Shown here piece by piece: positions 13,130 through 20,744 of a DNA stretch of 46,818 nucleotides (positions are counted from its first letter, which is position 1; the number at the start of each line of letters is the position of its first letter). The DNA is from DASTDY01 sp035478375. Lineage in GTDB: Bacteria > Patescibacteriota > Saccharimonadia > Saccharimonadales > EFPC-124. The stretch is from assembly GCA_035478375.1 (NCBI GenBank), contig DATIJQ010000036.1, positions 1 through 46,818 of the forward strand, written 5' to 3'. The translations under genes were made by a program, and so were the position numbers. Under the pieces are notes generated by a model. The model saw only the letters and a list, made by a program, of their open reading frames with translations, had not been told where the DNA came from and did not search any database.

Positions 13130-13731
13130 TTAGTTGGCCGCAACCAGACCCTTTAGGGCAGCCAAAAGGTTGTTGTTGTACACAGCCTCTTGTGGGTTGA
13201 TTTGGCCGTTGCCAACACAGTCACCACCACTCATGTCTTTAACAATGTAGTATGTCATGTTGCCGATTTGGACGGTTTGGTTACTTTGTGCTGCAGCATC
13301 CAGTTTATTTTGCAAAACGGTGTCGCTTGACTTAGTGCCAGTGGTCATACGAGTGATGGTGTAACGAGCCATAGGGAATGTACCACATGCGCCACCGAGC
13401 GTCTTTTGCTCTGACGTTACAAACTGGGCAGTGTTTGCGTCATATTTACTAATTTGGTAGCTGATAGTATTGCCAGTAGGTTGCGCAACTTTAACGCCCC
13501 ATTCCTTAATGGTGAGGTAAGATACGCTCGGCTGAGTTTGCGCCGATGAATTACTGCTTGAACTTGTGTCAGATGATTTTGTTTGTGAATTTTGGCTTGT
13601 ACTTGCAGTGTTTTGCTGCTTATTCTGATTTTGACTATAGACGTAATAGCCAATACCGCCGATAAGTGCGACCACTACGACAATTAAAATTACTTCAATA
13701 ACGCCAAAGCCGGCGCTGTTACCTTTTTCAT
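13130..13731 (-). CDS. type IV pilin-like protein with apparent frameshift after the start
   Basis: The long frame encodes, from upstream of its first GTG, a prepilin-like start: GNSAG, then FGVIEVILIVVVVALIGG, matching the class III signal (G/F cut site with Glu at +5 and a hydrophobic stalk). No ATG, GTG or TTG precedes this in frame before the TAA. An ATG at 13731 with AAGGA upstream is the natural start, but ATG plus five A leaves it one base short; a -1 shift at AAA AAG gives MKKGNSAGFGVIEV. About 200 residues result: stalk, a Ser/Gln/Thr-rich linker (about 35-70) and a globular part with two cysteines. It is likely a minor pilin or surface pseudopilin. A missing base, or slippage, explains the frame. 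Confidence 0.7.
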
Positions 13732-13767
13732 GATGTTTTCCTTACGTTTTGGTTAAAAGGTTTAATG

Positions 13768-13797
13768 ATTTAATTCCACCATACTTCTACGTTGCAA
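13768..13797 (-). promoter_or_regulatory. promoter of the pilin-like gene
   Basis: Minus strand TTGCAA (13797-13792) and TTAAAT (13773-13768) with 18-bp spacing; the leader is about 30 nt. Confidence 0.6.
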
Positions 13798-13814
13798 AAA
13801 TGTAAATAGGAGGA

Positions 13815-13843
13815 TTGGACATTTTTTACTCTTTGTGCATAAT
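13815..13843 (+). promoter_or_regulatory. promoter of the gene at 13886
   Basis: TTGGAC (13815-13820) and CATAAT (13838-13843) with 17-bp spacing, back to back with the pilin-like promoter. Confidence 0.65.
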
Positions 13844-13885
13844 TTTTATTGGCCGTGTCGAGCGCATACAATTCGCAGGAGAATC

Positions 13886-14065
13886 GTGCCAACAACAAGA
13901 TTCCACATCTACAAAGGTAGCTCTGTTAATCGGATGTATTATACCGGTTCGGGGTGGACGTTTAACCTTGAAGGGGCACAGCTATATGACACCAGGAAAG
14001 AGGCCGAGGACGATATCCCCTGGACTGGCGAAAGCACCGCACGCGTAGGCGAAACGATTGGCTGA
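13886..14065 (+). CDS. 59-residue small protein, unknown
   Basis: A GTG start follows AGGAGA at good spacing and lies about 35 nt past the inferred start of transcription. The product is soluble and aromatic: a basic beginning, GSGWTFNLEGAQ, then an acidic stretch with DTRKEAEDD and IPWTG. The short pattern suggests a small beta fold with a helix. It has its own promoter and a hairpin behind it. No family is recognised. The earlier in-frame ATG (13835) overlaps the promoter. Confidence 0.7.
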   Translation: MPTTRFHIYKGSSVNRMYYTGSGWTFNLEGAQLYDTRKEAEDDIPWTGESTARVGETIG

Positions 14066-14124
14066 CCTACATAGCCGCAATTCATATAACGCCAAATAAA
14101 TAGTGCTCTTATCGGCCAAATGTA

Positions 14125-14161
14125 CGCCCAGCCGAGTGGAAAACCTCCACCTGGCTGGGCG
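14125..14161 (+). terminator. hairpin behind the 59-residue gene
   Basis: Perfect 9-bp GC stem (14125-14133 with 14153-14161) plus an inner GTGG/CCAC pairing. Confidence 0.6.
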
Positions 14162-14177
14162 GCGAGCCTCCCCAAAA

Positions 14178-14221
14178 CCAAAGAAAAATAGCCAACCTAA
14201 AAGCTGACTATTTTTCTTTGG
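14178..14221 (-). terminator. 14-bp inverted repeat at the tRNA-Pro(TGG) 3' end
   Basis: Arms 14178-14191 and 14208-14221 pair perfectly. Read on the minus strand, the 5' arm begins with the encoded CCA of the tRNA, as at tRNA-His. The A5/T5 tracts allow termination in both directions. Confidence 0.75.
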
Positions 14222-14294
14222 TCGGGGCGAAAGGACTCGAACCTTCGACCTCGCGGTCCCAAACCGCGCGCGCTACCAACTGCGCCACGCCCCG
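14219..14294 (-). tRNA. tRNA-Pro (TGG)
   Basis: Minus-strand cloverleaf: acceptor CGGGGCG/CGCCCCG, anticodon loop TTTGGGA giving TGG, T loop TTCGAGT, CCA encoded at 14221-14219. A minus-strand TATAAT at 14320-14315 may drive it. Confidence 0.95.
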
Positions 14295-14326
14295 ATATGC
14301 AATATGCAGGCTGAATTATATCGTAT

Positions 14327-15127
14327 TTACTCTAGTTTCTCAAGTACCTCATTTACCTGCGTCACTTTTGTCGCTTTACCATCCGTCCCAACTTCCACTA
14401 CCAGCCCATTTAACTGATACGGCCCGCCCGTCGCAATATCGTTCTTTAACTTGGCGCCATCACGCCACCGGGCAATAACAATTTCTTTGCTGACACCCAA
14501 ACTACTTAGTAACGTACCGCACATTCCCACATCTGATACATGCGCGGTGCCGCCAGGTAAAATGCTCGCGTCAGCGGTTGGTACATGCCAATGGTCGCCA
14601 ACAACCATGCTGGTGCGACCGTCTAAATAATAGCCGATGACGCGTTTTTGGCTTGATAAATCGCCATGGAAATTAACCACAATCGCCGCCGTATTTTGTG
14701 CTAATGGGCTGGCCAAAATTTGGTCAATACTATGCAGCGGATTGTTTGCCAACACAGCGGTCGGGAACACATCCCCAAGCAAACTCGCCACCAAAACATC
14801 ACCCTTTTTGGTTGTAAAACGCTTAGCGCCCCAGCCCGGTTCACAGCCAATTTGGTTTGCGGGCGCAACGACCGGTTCGGCTGGGTTCGCCAAAAATGGT
14901 TTGAGCGATGGGCGTTCTAACGTGTGGTTGCCGCCGCTAAAAAAGTCTACCCCTGCCTGTTGGAGTTCGCGCAGATGCGTGGGACTTAAACCTTTGCCAT
15001 GACTAACGTTTTCTCCCTGTGCAACAACAAAATCGAGCGCGTATTTTTTACGCAAAACTGGCAGCCGCGCCGTCACAACAGCGCGGCCGGGCTGGCCCAT
15101 AATATCGCCTAAATATAAAATGTTCAT
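14327..15127 (-). CDS. ymdB: YmdB-family metallophosphoesterase
   Basis: 266 residues, calcineurin-like phosphodiesterase of the TIGR00282/YmdB family; the Bacillus enzyme hydrolyses 2',3'-cyclic nucleotides. Metal-site motifs are in order: GDIMGQPGR (about 7), GENVSHGKGL (about 38), GGNHT (about 65), VNFHGD (about 149) and VGDHWHVPTADASILPGGTA (about 176). In the family GGNHT is usually followed by WD; here it reads LE. Length fits the family. The start overlaps the stop of the coiled-coil gene at 15127 by one base (TAATG). It sits in one cluster with rny, its usual partner in Firmicutes, which points to RNA turnover. Confidence 0.9.
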   Translation of the reverse strand: MNILYLGDIMGQPGRAVVTARLPVLRKKYALDFVVAQGENVSHGKGLSPTHLRELQQAGVDFFSGGNHTLERPSLKPFLANPAEPVVAPANQIGCEPGWGAKRFTTKKGDVLVASLLGDVFPTAVLANNPLHSIDQILASPLAQNTAAIVVNFHGDLSSQKRVIGYYLDGRTSMVVGDHWHVPTADASILPGGTAHVSDVGMCGTLLSSLGVSKEIVIARWRDGAKLKNDIATGGPYQLNGLVVEVGTDGKATKVTQVNEVLEKLE

Positions 15128-15525
15128 TACGGTTCTGCTGGCCTAAATAATTGGGCGTTGAGTTCGGTTAATTGCACAATCTGACTATGAATAACTTCTA
15201 AATACTGAGTGGTTTCGGCCACAATATGCTCGGTGTTTACCAGGCGTTGTTCGACGCGCAGAATAAGTTGCTGCAGCTGCTGCGTACTCATGGTAGAATT
15301 TTGGGCGTTTTGTAAGTACATATCAAACCGCTGCATATATTGCAGCATATTGTCGAGGGCGCGCTGCATCGTCACCATTTTGGCCTGCATGTCTTGCGGG
15401 TTGAGTCGTAGCATGTCGTTGCGATTATTTTGCACGTTCATGCGGACTTCGTTCATGGCAGACTGCAGGTTATTTAAGGCTTGTTCTGCTGCTCGCCTCA
15501 CGTCGTCGTAGCTAAGCTCTGCCAT
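15127..15525 (-). CDS. coiled-coil protein of unknown function
   Basis: 132 residues, almost wholly helical and rich in Gln, Met, Asn and Leu, with heptad-like spacing and no membrane segment. It lies in the ymdB cluster and shares one base with the ymdB start. A minus-strand CATAAT (15537-15532) ends 6 nt before the ATG and there is no ribosome site, so a leaderless ymdB-containing transcript may start here. It could be an oligomeric scaffold; nothing more can be said. Confidence 0.8.
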   Translation of the reverse strand: MAELSYDDVRRAAEQALNNLQSAMNEVRMNVQNNRNDMLRLNPQDMQAKMVTMQRALDNMLQYMQRFDMYLQNAQNSTMSTQQLQQLILRVEQRLVNTEHIVAETTQYLEVIHSQIVQLTELNAQLFRPAEP

Positions 15526-15573
15526 TCGCTTATTATGGCATAACAGCTTAGCAGTCGCAAAAAGTTACGCATG

Positions 15574-16182
15574 TTATGCGGCACGGCGGAGTTTTTGCAT
15601 CCAGTCGGGCACTGGCTCATCGAACGCCATGCGCGGATTTTTAGCGACTGAAATTTCGCGCGGAATGTCGTATTCTGCGCGATAAGCAACAGTGACCGAA
15701 CCCGTCACAGCGTCTGCCCAATTAAGACCAAGTTTTTTGGCTGCGGCTTTTAGCGCTGTTTCTGATTCGCCTTCTATTTCGATGTAAGGTTTTAGCCAGG
15801 GCCACTCGTCTAATACAACTTCGCAGTCGTCTAGATGCCAGGTTTCGCGCTTGGTTTCTTGTTCGGATTTTACTTCGAGACCAATAGCTTTTAGCAGTTC
15901 GATGGTTGTCGCGTAATCGCCCACAGTTGTTTCGATCTCTTTAGCACTATTAATGGAGAGCTCAACACCAAACTGTTTATACGTGAGAGTCGCCCGGTCG
16001 CCTTCATCACGTACGCGCACGTAACCATCGTTGGTTTTTTCGAGCCGTAAATCAGGGAAATCTAAAATGGTACGGCGCATTAATCGCATTGGGACTTGGC
16101 ATGTTCCTCCAGCGGCTTGCAGTTTTTTGCGCATGGCCTGGTGGTCGATGCTTAAAAATTTTACTTCGATTTCGGTTTGCAT
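15574..16182 (-). CDS. CYTH-domain phosphohydrolase or cyclase
   Basis: 202 residues from ATG 16182, which sits 1 nt after the stop of the preceding gene. The signature EIEVKF (ExExK) opens the protein, followed by alternating charged beta strands (RVRDEG, LTYK, EIE) typical of the CYTH tunnel fold and a conserved late EIEGES. The family covers class IV adenylyl cyclases, thiamine triphosphatases and inorganic triphosphatases; CPR members are mostly uncharacterised, so the substrate cannot be named. The earlier in-frame ATG at 16254 overlaps the upstream gene and is rejected. Confidence 0.88.
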   Translation of the reverse strand: MQTEIEVKFLSIDHQAMRKKLQAAGGTCQVPMRLMRRTILDFPDLRLEKTNDGYVRVRDEGDRATLTYKQFGVELSINSAKEIETTVGDYATTIELLKAIGLEVKSEQETKRETWHLDDCEVVLDEWPWLKPYIEIEGESETALKAAAKKLGLNWADAVTGSVTVAYRAEYDIPREISVAKNPRMAFDEPVPDWMQKLRRAA

Positions 16183-16183
16183 T

Positions 16184-16711
16184 TTAAAGTTCCATTTTGT
16201 AAATGTGGGCGTTTTGCAAACGTTCGTAGGTCGCAAAATCGTCAACCGTGCCACCGTTTGCCACCACTTGCAGCATGCGGCCGCTCCCGGCGTGGCCAGT
16301 GACTAACACGTGGTCGCCGGGCACAGTTTTGAGCCATGCAAGTGCGCGTTTCATGCGCTCAAAAAGCTGCTGTTCTGATTCTAAGCCAGGTGTGTGAGGG
16401 TCAACATTGGCCAGTTGTCCTTCGCGGCGGATGCCGGTTGCGTCGCCAAAGTCACGTTCAACTAGTAATTTATTGGTGTGGATTTCGCCGGCGTAATCAA
16501 TGTCATCGGCAATAATGCGCGCAGTTTGATGAGCACGAACCATGGGTGAGCTTACAACTGTGTCGATGGGCAATCCGGCGAGTTGTGCGGCTGCCAATTT
16601 TGCTTCGTGTCTGCCTTGCTCCGTCAGCGGCGCATCAATCCGGCAGCCGGCAGTTATGCCCGCAGCGTTAGCTTCGGACTGGCCATGGCGCACAAAGTAT
16701 AGGGTATGCAT
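16184..16711 (-). CDS. histidine phosphatase family protein
   Basis: 175 residues, phosphoglycerate-mutase-like. The RHG motif is at about 8-10 (FVRHGQSEAN), the second Arg in SSPMVRAHQTA, Glu in LLVERDFGD and the second catalytic His in VTGHAGSGRM (about 140). It is cytoplasmic with no signal peptide. It overlaps the stop of rny by one base (TAATG), so it is translated with it. It probably dephosphorylates a small metabolite; the substrate is unknown. Confidence 0.9.
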   Translation of the reverse strand: MHTLYFVRHGQSEANAAGITAGCRIDAPLTEQGRHEAKLAAAQLAGLPIDTVVSSPMVRAHQTARIIADDIDYAGEIHTNKLLVERDFGDATGIRREGQLANVDPHTPGLESEQQLFERMKRALAWLKTVPGDHVLVTGHAGSGRMLQVVANGGTVDDFATYERLQNAHIYKMEL

Positions 16712-18228
16712 TATTTGGCGTATTCGGTGGCGCGGGTTTCGCGGATGACGTTGACTTTAATTGTGCCCGGGTATTGCATGGTTGATTCAATTTTTGTGGC
16801 AATGTCTCGGGCCAATTTTATGGCGCTGAGGTCGTCAATTTGCTGCGGACGCACCATAACGCGGACTTCGCGGCCGGCGCTAATGGCGTAGGATTTTTCG
16901 ATGCCATCAAAGCTGTTGGCCACGTTTTCGAGTTCGCGCATGCGCTCGACAAAGTTTTCGGCACTGATGTTACGCGCACCTGGGCGGGCGGCACTTAAGG
17001 CGTCGACGACACGTACGATTAAGGCTTCGGGGGTGGTGGCTTCGATGTCGTCGTGGTGAGCTTCAATGGCGTGCACTACTTCGTCGGGCATGCCGTATTT
17101 GCGAGCCATTTCGGCGCTAATGTGGTGGTGCTTGCCTTCGATTTTGTGCGTCAACGCTTTGCCCACGTCGTGTAGCAATGCGGCAACTTTAACGGTGCGG
17201 ATGTCCGCGCCAATTTCTTCGGCAATCAAGCCGGCGATGTGGGCCATTTCGGTTGAATGTTTAAGCACATTTTGGCCATAGCTTGTGCGGAACTTCAGCT
17301 CGCCCAGCAAACGCTGCATTTCTTTTGGCACCAAACCAACAACGCCGACTTCGCGTACGGCGTCTTCGCCAGCTTGGTCGATTTCTTTGTCAATTTGTTT
17401 TTGAGCCTTTGCCACAACTTCTTCGATGCGGGCCGGGTGAATGCGGCCGTCCTTCATTAGCATTTCCAAAGCGGTGCGGGCAACCTGGCGGCGAATTGGG
17501 TCAAAACTGCTTAAAATAACCATGCCAGGGGTGTCGTCTACCAAAATATCCACGCCAGTTTCGCGCTGGATGGCCTGAATGTTGCGACCCTCTTTGCCAA
17601 TAATGCGGCCCTTCATTTCGTCGTCGGTCAGTTTAACGGCAGTCACTGTTTTTTCGCTGGTCACCTCTGATGCCATGCGTTCCATGGCGCTTACCAGCAC
17701 CATTTGGGCACGCTCCTCGGCGTCTTGCATGGCGTCATTTTGCAGCTTCTTAACAAGGCCGAGCAAGTCTTTGCTAATGTCGCGCTCGGTCATTTGCATT
17801 AACTTTTCGGCGGCGTCTTTTTTGCTTAGGGCCGCGACTTTTTCGAGTTTGGTCAGTTGTTGGCCGCGAATATCACGAATGTCATTTTTAAGCCCTTCGA
17901 CTTCGACTTCGTCTTTGCGCAGTTTTTCGCTGCGCGTGTCTAAATCTTCTAGCTTTTTATCCAGGCTGACTTCGCGGTCAGCAATGCGCGCTTCGACATT
18001 CGCTAAATCTTTACGACGTTTTTGCTCTTCTTTGCTCGCTTCGTCAGTGATTTTGAGTGCCTTATCTTTGGCCTCGATCTCGATACTTTTAGCCTTGGTT
18101 TTTGCCTCAGCAATTAAATGTTGTGCTTTTGCAGCGCCAGCTAAACCTTTGCGTTGGTTTACAACAAACACGCCACCAGCGCCGGCACCGGCGCCAATGA
18201 CTGCTGCTAAGATAACTCCTAGCTCCAT
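16711..18228 (-). CDS. rny: ribonuclease Y
   Basis: 505 residues from ATG 18228, which follows AAAGGA; an in-frame ATG at 18258 is ignored. N-terminal membrane anchor (about 2-24), a long charged coiled coil (about 25-170), KH domain with GRIIGKEGRNIQAIQRETG, and HD domain with LLHDVGKA and IEAHHDD. This is the membrane-bound endonuclease that starts mRNA decay in many bacteria. It heads a run of overlapping genes (phosphatase, CYTH) that leads into the ymdB pair. A 134-nt leader lies upstream. Confidence 0.96.
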   Translation of the reverse strand: MELGVILAAVIGAGAGAGGVFVVNQRKGLAGAAKAQHLIAEAKTKAKSIEIEAKDKALKITDEASKEEQKRRKDLANVEARIADREVSLDKKLEDLDTRSEKLRKDEVEVEGLKNDIRDIRGQQLTKLEKVAALSKKDAAEKLMQMTERDISKDLLGLVKKLQNDAMQDAEERAQMVLVSAMERMASEVTSEKTVTAVKLTDDEMKGRIIGKEGRNIQAIQRETGVDILVDDTPGMVILSSFDPIRRQVARTALEMLMKDGRIHPARIEEVVAKAQKQIDKEIDQAGEDAVREVGVVGLVPKEMQRLLGELKFRTSYGQNVLKHSTEMAHIAGLIAEEIGADIRTVKVAALLHDVGKALTHKIEGKHHHISAEMARKYGMPDEVVHAIEAHHDDIEATTPEALIVRVVDALSAARPGARNISAENFVERMRELENVANSFDGIEKSYAISAGREVRVMVRPQQIDDLSAIKLARDIATKIESTMQYPGTIKVNVIRETRATEYAK

Positions 18229-18368
18229 ATTGTTCCTTTCTTCAGGTAGACCCACCAAGTAGCTGCAGAATTAACACAAAATACTTAAAGGCGAGTCCCG
18301 ATTCAAAAATAAGTTAGTAAAAAATTGAAAGCGGTCAGTTGGTTGTCTCACCCAGAGAACCTGTCTTT

Positions 18369-18398
18369 ATTGTACGACTGTAGCTTTTACTACGTCAA
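18369..18398 (-). promoter_or_regulatory. promoter of the rny cluster
   Basis: Minus strand TTGACG (18398-18393) and TACAAT (18374-18369) with 18-bp spacing; it precedes a leader of about 134 nt, in which I see no convincing known RNA motif. Confidence 0.65.
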
Positions 18399-18410
18399 CT
18401 TTTGCCAAAA

Positions 18411-18803
18411 TTATTTTTTAGGAAGGGTAATGTGAGCTTCGGCGCCGTAGTGTGGCAAGGCAAGCTTGTCGTTTTGATCTTTTTTAAGCCTGGCAAGACC
18501 ATTTTGCAGCCAATTATCGCCTTCTTCGGCAACGATTGGGATATTTTGAGCGTAAGCCAAAGCATTTGCAACCGTGAGTCCAATGCGTAAACCAGTAAAC
18601 GAGCCCGGGCCTTTAAATACAACGAGCCCGGTAATTTGTGGCCAGTCTGCGTGCTGCATGGCTAGTTGTTGGTGAATTTCACTGAGTAAATCCTTAGCTA
18701 ACTGACGGTCAGCTTGCCAGGTGTGGTACAAAATTTTGTTGCCTTCTAACGTGTAAAGGCCAACTTCGGCCACTGGGTTGTCGGTTTTTATAGTAAGAAT
18801 CAT
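18411..18803 (-). CDS. tsaB: TsaB, tRNA t6A-modification protein (short form)
   Basis: 130 residues with the family signature GPGSFTGLRIGL (about 66-77) followed by NALAYA. TsaB binds TsaD and TsaE to form the complex that adds threonylcarbamoyl to A37 of ANN-decoding tRNAs. Typical TsaB proteins have about 230 residues; this one ends soon after the first ASKHA-like domain, a size seen in reduced genomes. It overlaps tsaE by 4 nt. TsaD and the TsaC/Sua5 enzyme are not in this window. Confidence 0.88.
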   Translation of the reverse strand: MILTIKTDNPVAEVGLYTLEGNKILYHTWQADRQLAKDLLSEIHQQLAMQHADWPQITGLVVFKGPGSFTGLRIGLTVANALAYAQNIPIVAEEGDNWLQNGLARLKKDQNDKLALPHYGAEAHITLPKK

Positions 18804-19273
18804 GCGTTATCCCTTTTGAGTACTGTGGCGATGTGTGGTTTGTCGGCCGGCACGTCGATAGAAATATGTCGTGTTTCGTCATTGTTAGCGCTGCGCAGCG
18901 TGATAATAATTTCGTCCTTGGGCAAAATGTCGTGCACAATATCGCCCCATTCAATCGCAACAACAGCGTTGGGTTGGGCAAGTGATTCGGCCAGTTCGGC
19001 GCGCATAACGCCGGCGTCGCTTAAGCGGTAAAAATCAAAATGATGCAATTCTAGCCCGCGATCGGCTTTGTGAATTTGGCTAATTGTAAATGTTGGACTC
19101 TGCACAACATCGGTCACGCCCATACCAACTGCTAACCCTTTTACAAAAGTGGTTTTGCCACCGCCAATGTCGCTTTTAAATGCAAAAACATCGCCGCCTT
19201 TTACGGCCGTGCCAATGGTTTTTGCCAAACGTTGCGTGTCAGCCGCTGTATTACAGGTAAAATCAAATTTCAT
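18800..19273 (-). CDS. tsaE: TsaE, tRNA t6A-modification ATPase
   Basis: About 157 residues. Walker A is SDIGGGKTTF (family: GDLGAGKTTF), followed by SPTF, the HHFDFYRL segment and IEWGD near residue 108, all typical of TsaE. It powers the TsaB-TsaD cycle. Start 19273 is chosen because a minus-strand extended -10 box (TATACT, 19286-19281) lies 7 nt before it; an earlier ATG at 19279 is nearly adjacent to that box. It is divergent from the PilB-like gene with a short shared promoter region. Confidence 0.92.
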   Translation of the reverse strand: MKFDFTCNTAADTQRLAKTIGTAVKGGDVFAFKSDIGGGKTTFVKGLAVGMGVTDVVQSPTFTISQIHKADRGLELHHFDFYRLSDAGVMRAELAESLAQPNAVVAIEWGDIVHDILPKDEIIITLRSANNDETRHISIDVPADKPHIATVLKRDNA

Positions 19274-19280
19274 TATCATT

Positions 19281-19286
19281 AGTATA
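19281..19286 (-). promoter_or_regulatory. -10 box of tsaE-tsaB (leaderless)
   Basis: TGA-TATACT, an extended -10 box on the minus strand, 7 nt before the ATG at 19273. Confidence 0.55.
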
Positions 19287-19337
19287 TCAGATGTAATAGG
19301 ATGGTTGCACGGCATGGTAATCGTAAGCGCTTTCGGC

Positions 19338-19343
19338 TACAAT
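19338..19343 (+). promoter_or_regulatory. -10 box of the PilB-like gene (leaderless)
   Basis: TACAAT ending 10 nt before the ATG at 19354, with no ribosome site. Confidence 0.55.
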
Positions 19344-19353
19344 AAAATAGATT

Positions 19354-20712
19354 ATGCGTGCAGCTTCGGGGTCACAAGCCAAAACAGCCAAAAAAGTTCG
19401 CCAGGGCGAGCAGTCTGTTTCGCATGCGACAAACAAAGCTGCACCCGAAACAGTGAGTACATTGTTAGAACATGCCATAAAAGCGCGCGCCACGGCGATT
19501 CATATCGAACCACAGAGCACCGGTGGCGCTCTAGTACGTTACCGTATTGACGGCGTACTTTCTAATGCCGATAACGTAACAAGAGACATCGTTGCCGGAT
19601 TATTACAGCGGTTCAAAACGCTGAGCGGGTTGCGTGGCGAAGAAACTCAATTACCGCAAGACGGTCACTTTAAAATGCGTGTGGGTAAATCGTATACCTT
19701 TACCCTGCATGTTGCGACTATGCCGGTTAACTTTGGCGAAAAGCTAGTCGTTACATTACAACAAGATTCTGCTACACTTCCTTCGCCAAAGGATCTTGGT
19801 TTGTGGGGCGATAGCCTGAGCGCTTTTACCGACATCACCGAAGAAACTCGTGGATTGATCGTTGTTGGCGGTCTTTACGACGCCGGCACCTCAACTACAG
19901 CTTATGTAATATTGCAATCGCATAATGTTACGACTCACAGCCTGGCCAGTATCGAAGACAGCATTAGCCACCCCATTGCCGGCGCCAGCCAGACCCTCGT
20001 AAACAGGCACATCGGCTTAACACACGCCAGTGGTTTGCGCGCATTGTTAAAGCAAGACACAAACACCATTATGGTTGATGACATCCGTGAGCCAGACACT
20101 GCTCACATTACTGCCACTGCGGCACTGGGTGGTCACTTGCTTATTGGGGTCGTTCGCGCACCCAGCGCCGTGGCAAGTATAGTACGACTGCAGGCTATGG
20201 GCATCGAGCCATTTGTTCTTGCAAGCACACTGCGTGTTGCGACCGGCCAGTATTTGGTGCGTAAACTTTGCGATAAATGCAAGCAGCAATACACACCGTC
20301 GCAGAACATTGTAACTGGCATATGCAATAGTTTTGGTCTTAAAGGTAGGGACCAATTCCACCAATTGATCGGCTATGTGGCAACAGCGGCGCGCGACGGC
20401 ATTGGTGTTTACGACGCTAAACATCCGCCAGTCACTTCTAAAACGCTTGTCCGTTTATGGCAGCCAAGCGCCAAGGGCTGCAATGCGTGTAATCATACTG
20501 GGTTTAAGGGACGTATTGGACTGTTCGAAATACTAACGCCATCTGCTGAACTGCAAAAACTTATCACTGGCCGTGCCCCACAAACCATGTTACACAATCA
20601 AGCAGTAGCCGATGGTATGGTGCCTGTTAAGGTTGATGGACTTGTTAAATCATTGCTTGGCCTTACGACTGTCGACGAAGTTATCCGGGCGGTTGGCAGT
20701 ACTAATCTTTAG
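19354..20712 (+). CDS. GspE/PilB-family protein with degenerate ATPase site
   Basis: 452 residues, aligned along the type II secretion/type IV pilus assembly ATPase fold: IHIEPQS then VRYRIDGVL (N2 domain), LPQDG, the P-loop region and two CxxC pairs (CDKC near 305 and CNAC near 378) of the zinc subdomain, then GRIGLFEIL. Catalytic motifs are eroded. The Walker A position reads GGLYDAGTST, without the Lys; Walker B reads MVDDIRE instead of GEIRD; the His-box position reads GVVRAPSA where active members have STLHTNDA. It probably serves as a structural or regulatory partner of a true PilB elsewhere. Leaderless start likely (-10 at 19338-19343). Confidence 0.85.
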   Translation: MRAASGSQAKTAKKVRQGEQSVSHATNKAAPETVSTLLEHAIKARATAIHIEPQSTGGALVRYRIDGVLSNADNVTRDIVAGLLQRFKTLSGLRGEETQLPQDGHFKMRVGKSYTFTLHVATMPVNFGEKLVVTLQQDSATLPSPKDLGLWGDSLSAFTDITEETRGLIVVGGLYDAGTSTTAYVILQSHNVTTHSLASIEDSISHPIAGASQTLVNRHIGLTHASGLRALLKQDTNTIMVDDIREPDTAHITATAALGGHLLIGVVRAPSAVASIVRLQAMGIEPFVLASTLRVATGQYLVRKLCDKCKQQYTPSQNIVTGICNSFGLKGRDQFHQLIGYVATAARDGIGVYDAKHPPVTSKTLVRLWQPSAKGCNACNHTGFKGRIGLFEILTPSAELQKLITGRAPQTMLHNQAVADGMVPVKVDGLVKSLLGLTTVDEVIRAVGSTNL

Positions 20713-20744
20713 CCTCAAGCTGCGCGCGGCTCACAGTGCATAGT

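Noticed and set aside
18259..18410. Riboswitch ahead of rny
   Set aside because: The leader is 134 nt long, but I see only weak pairing and no known conserved core.
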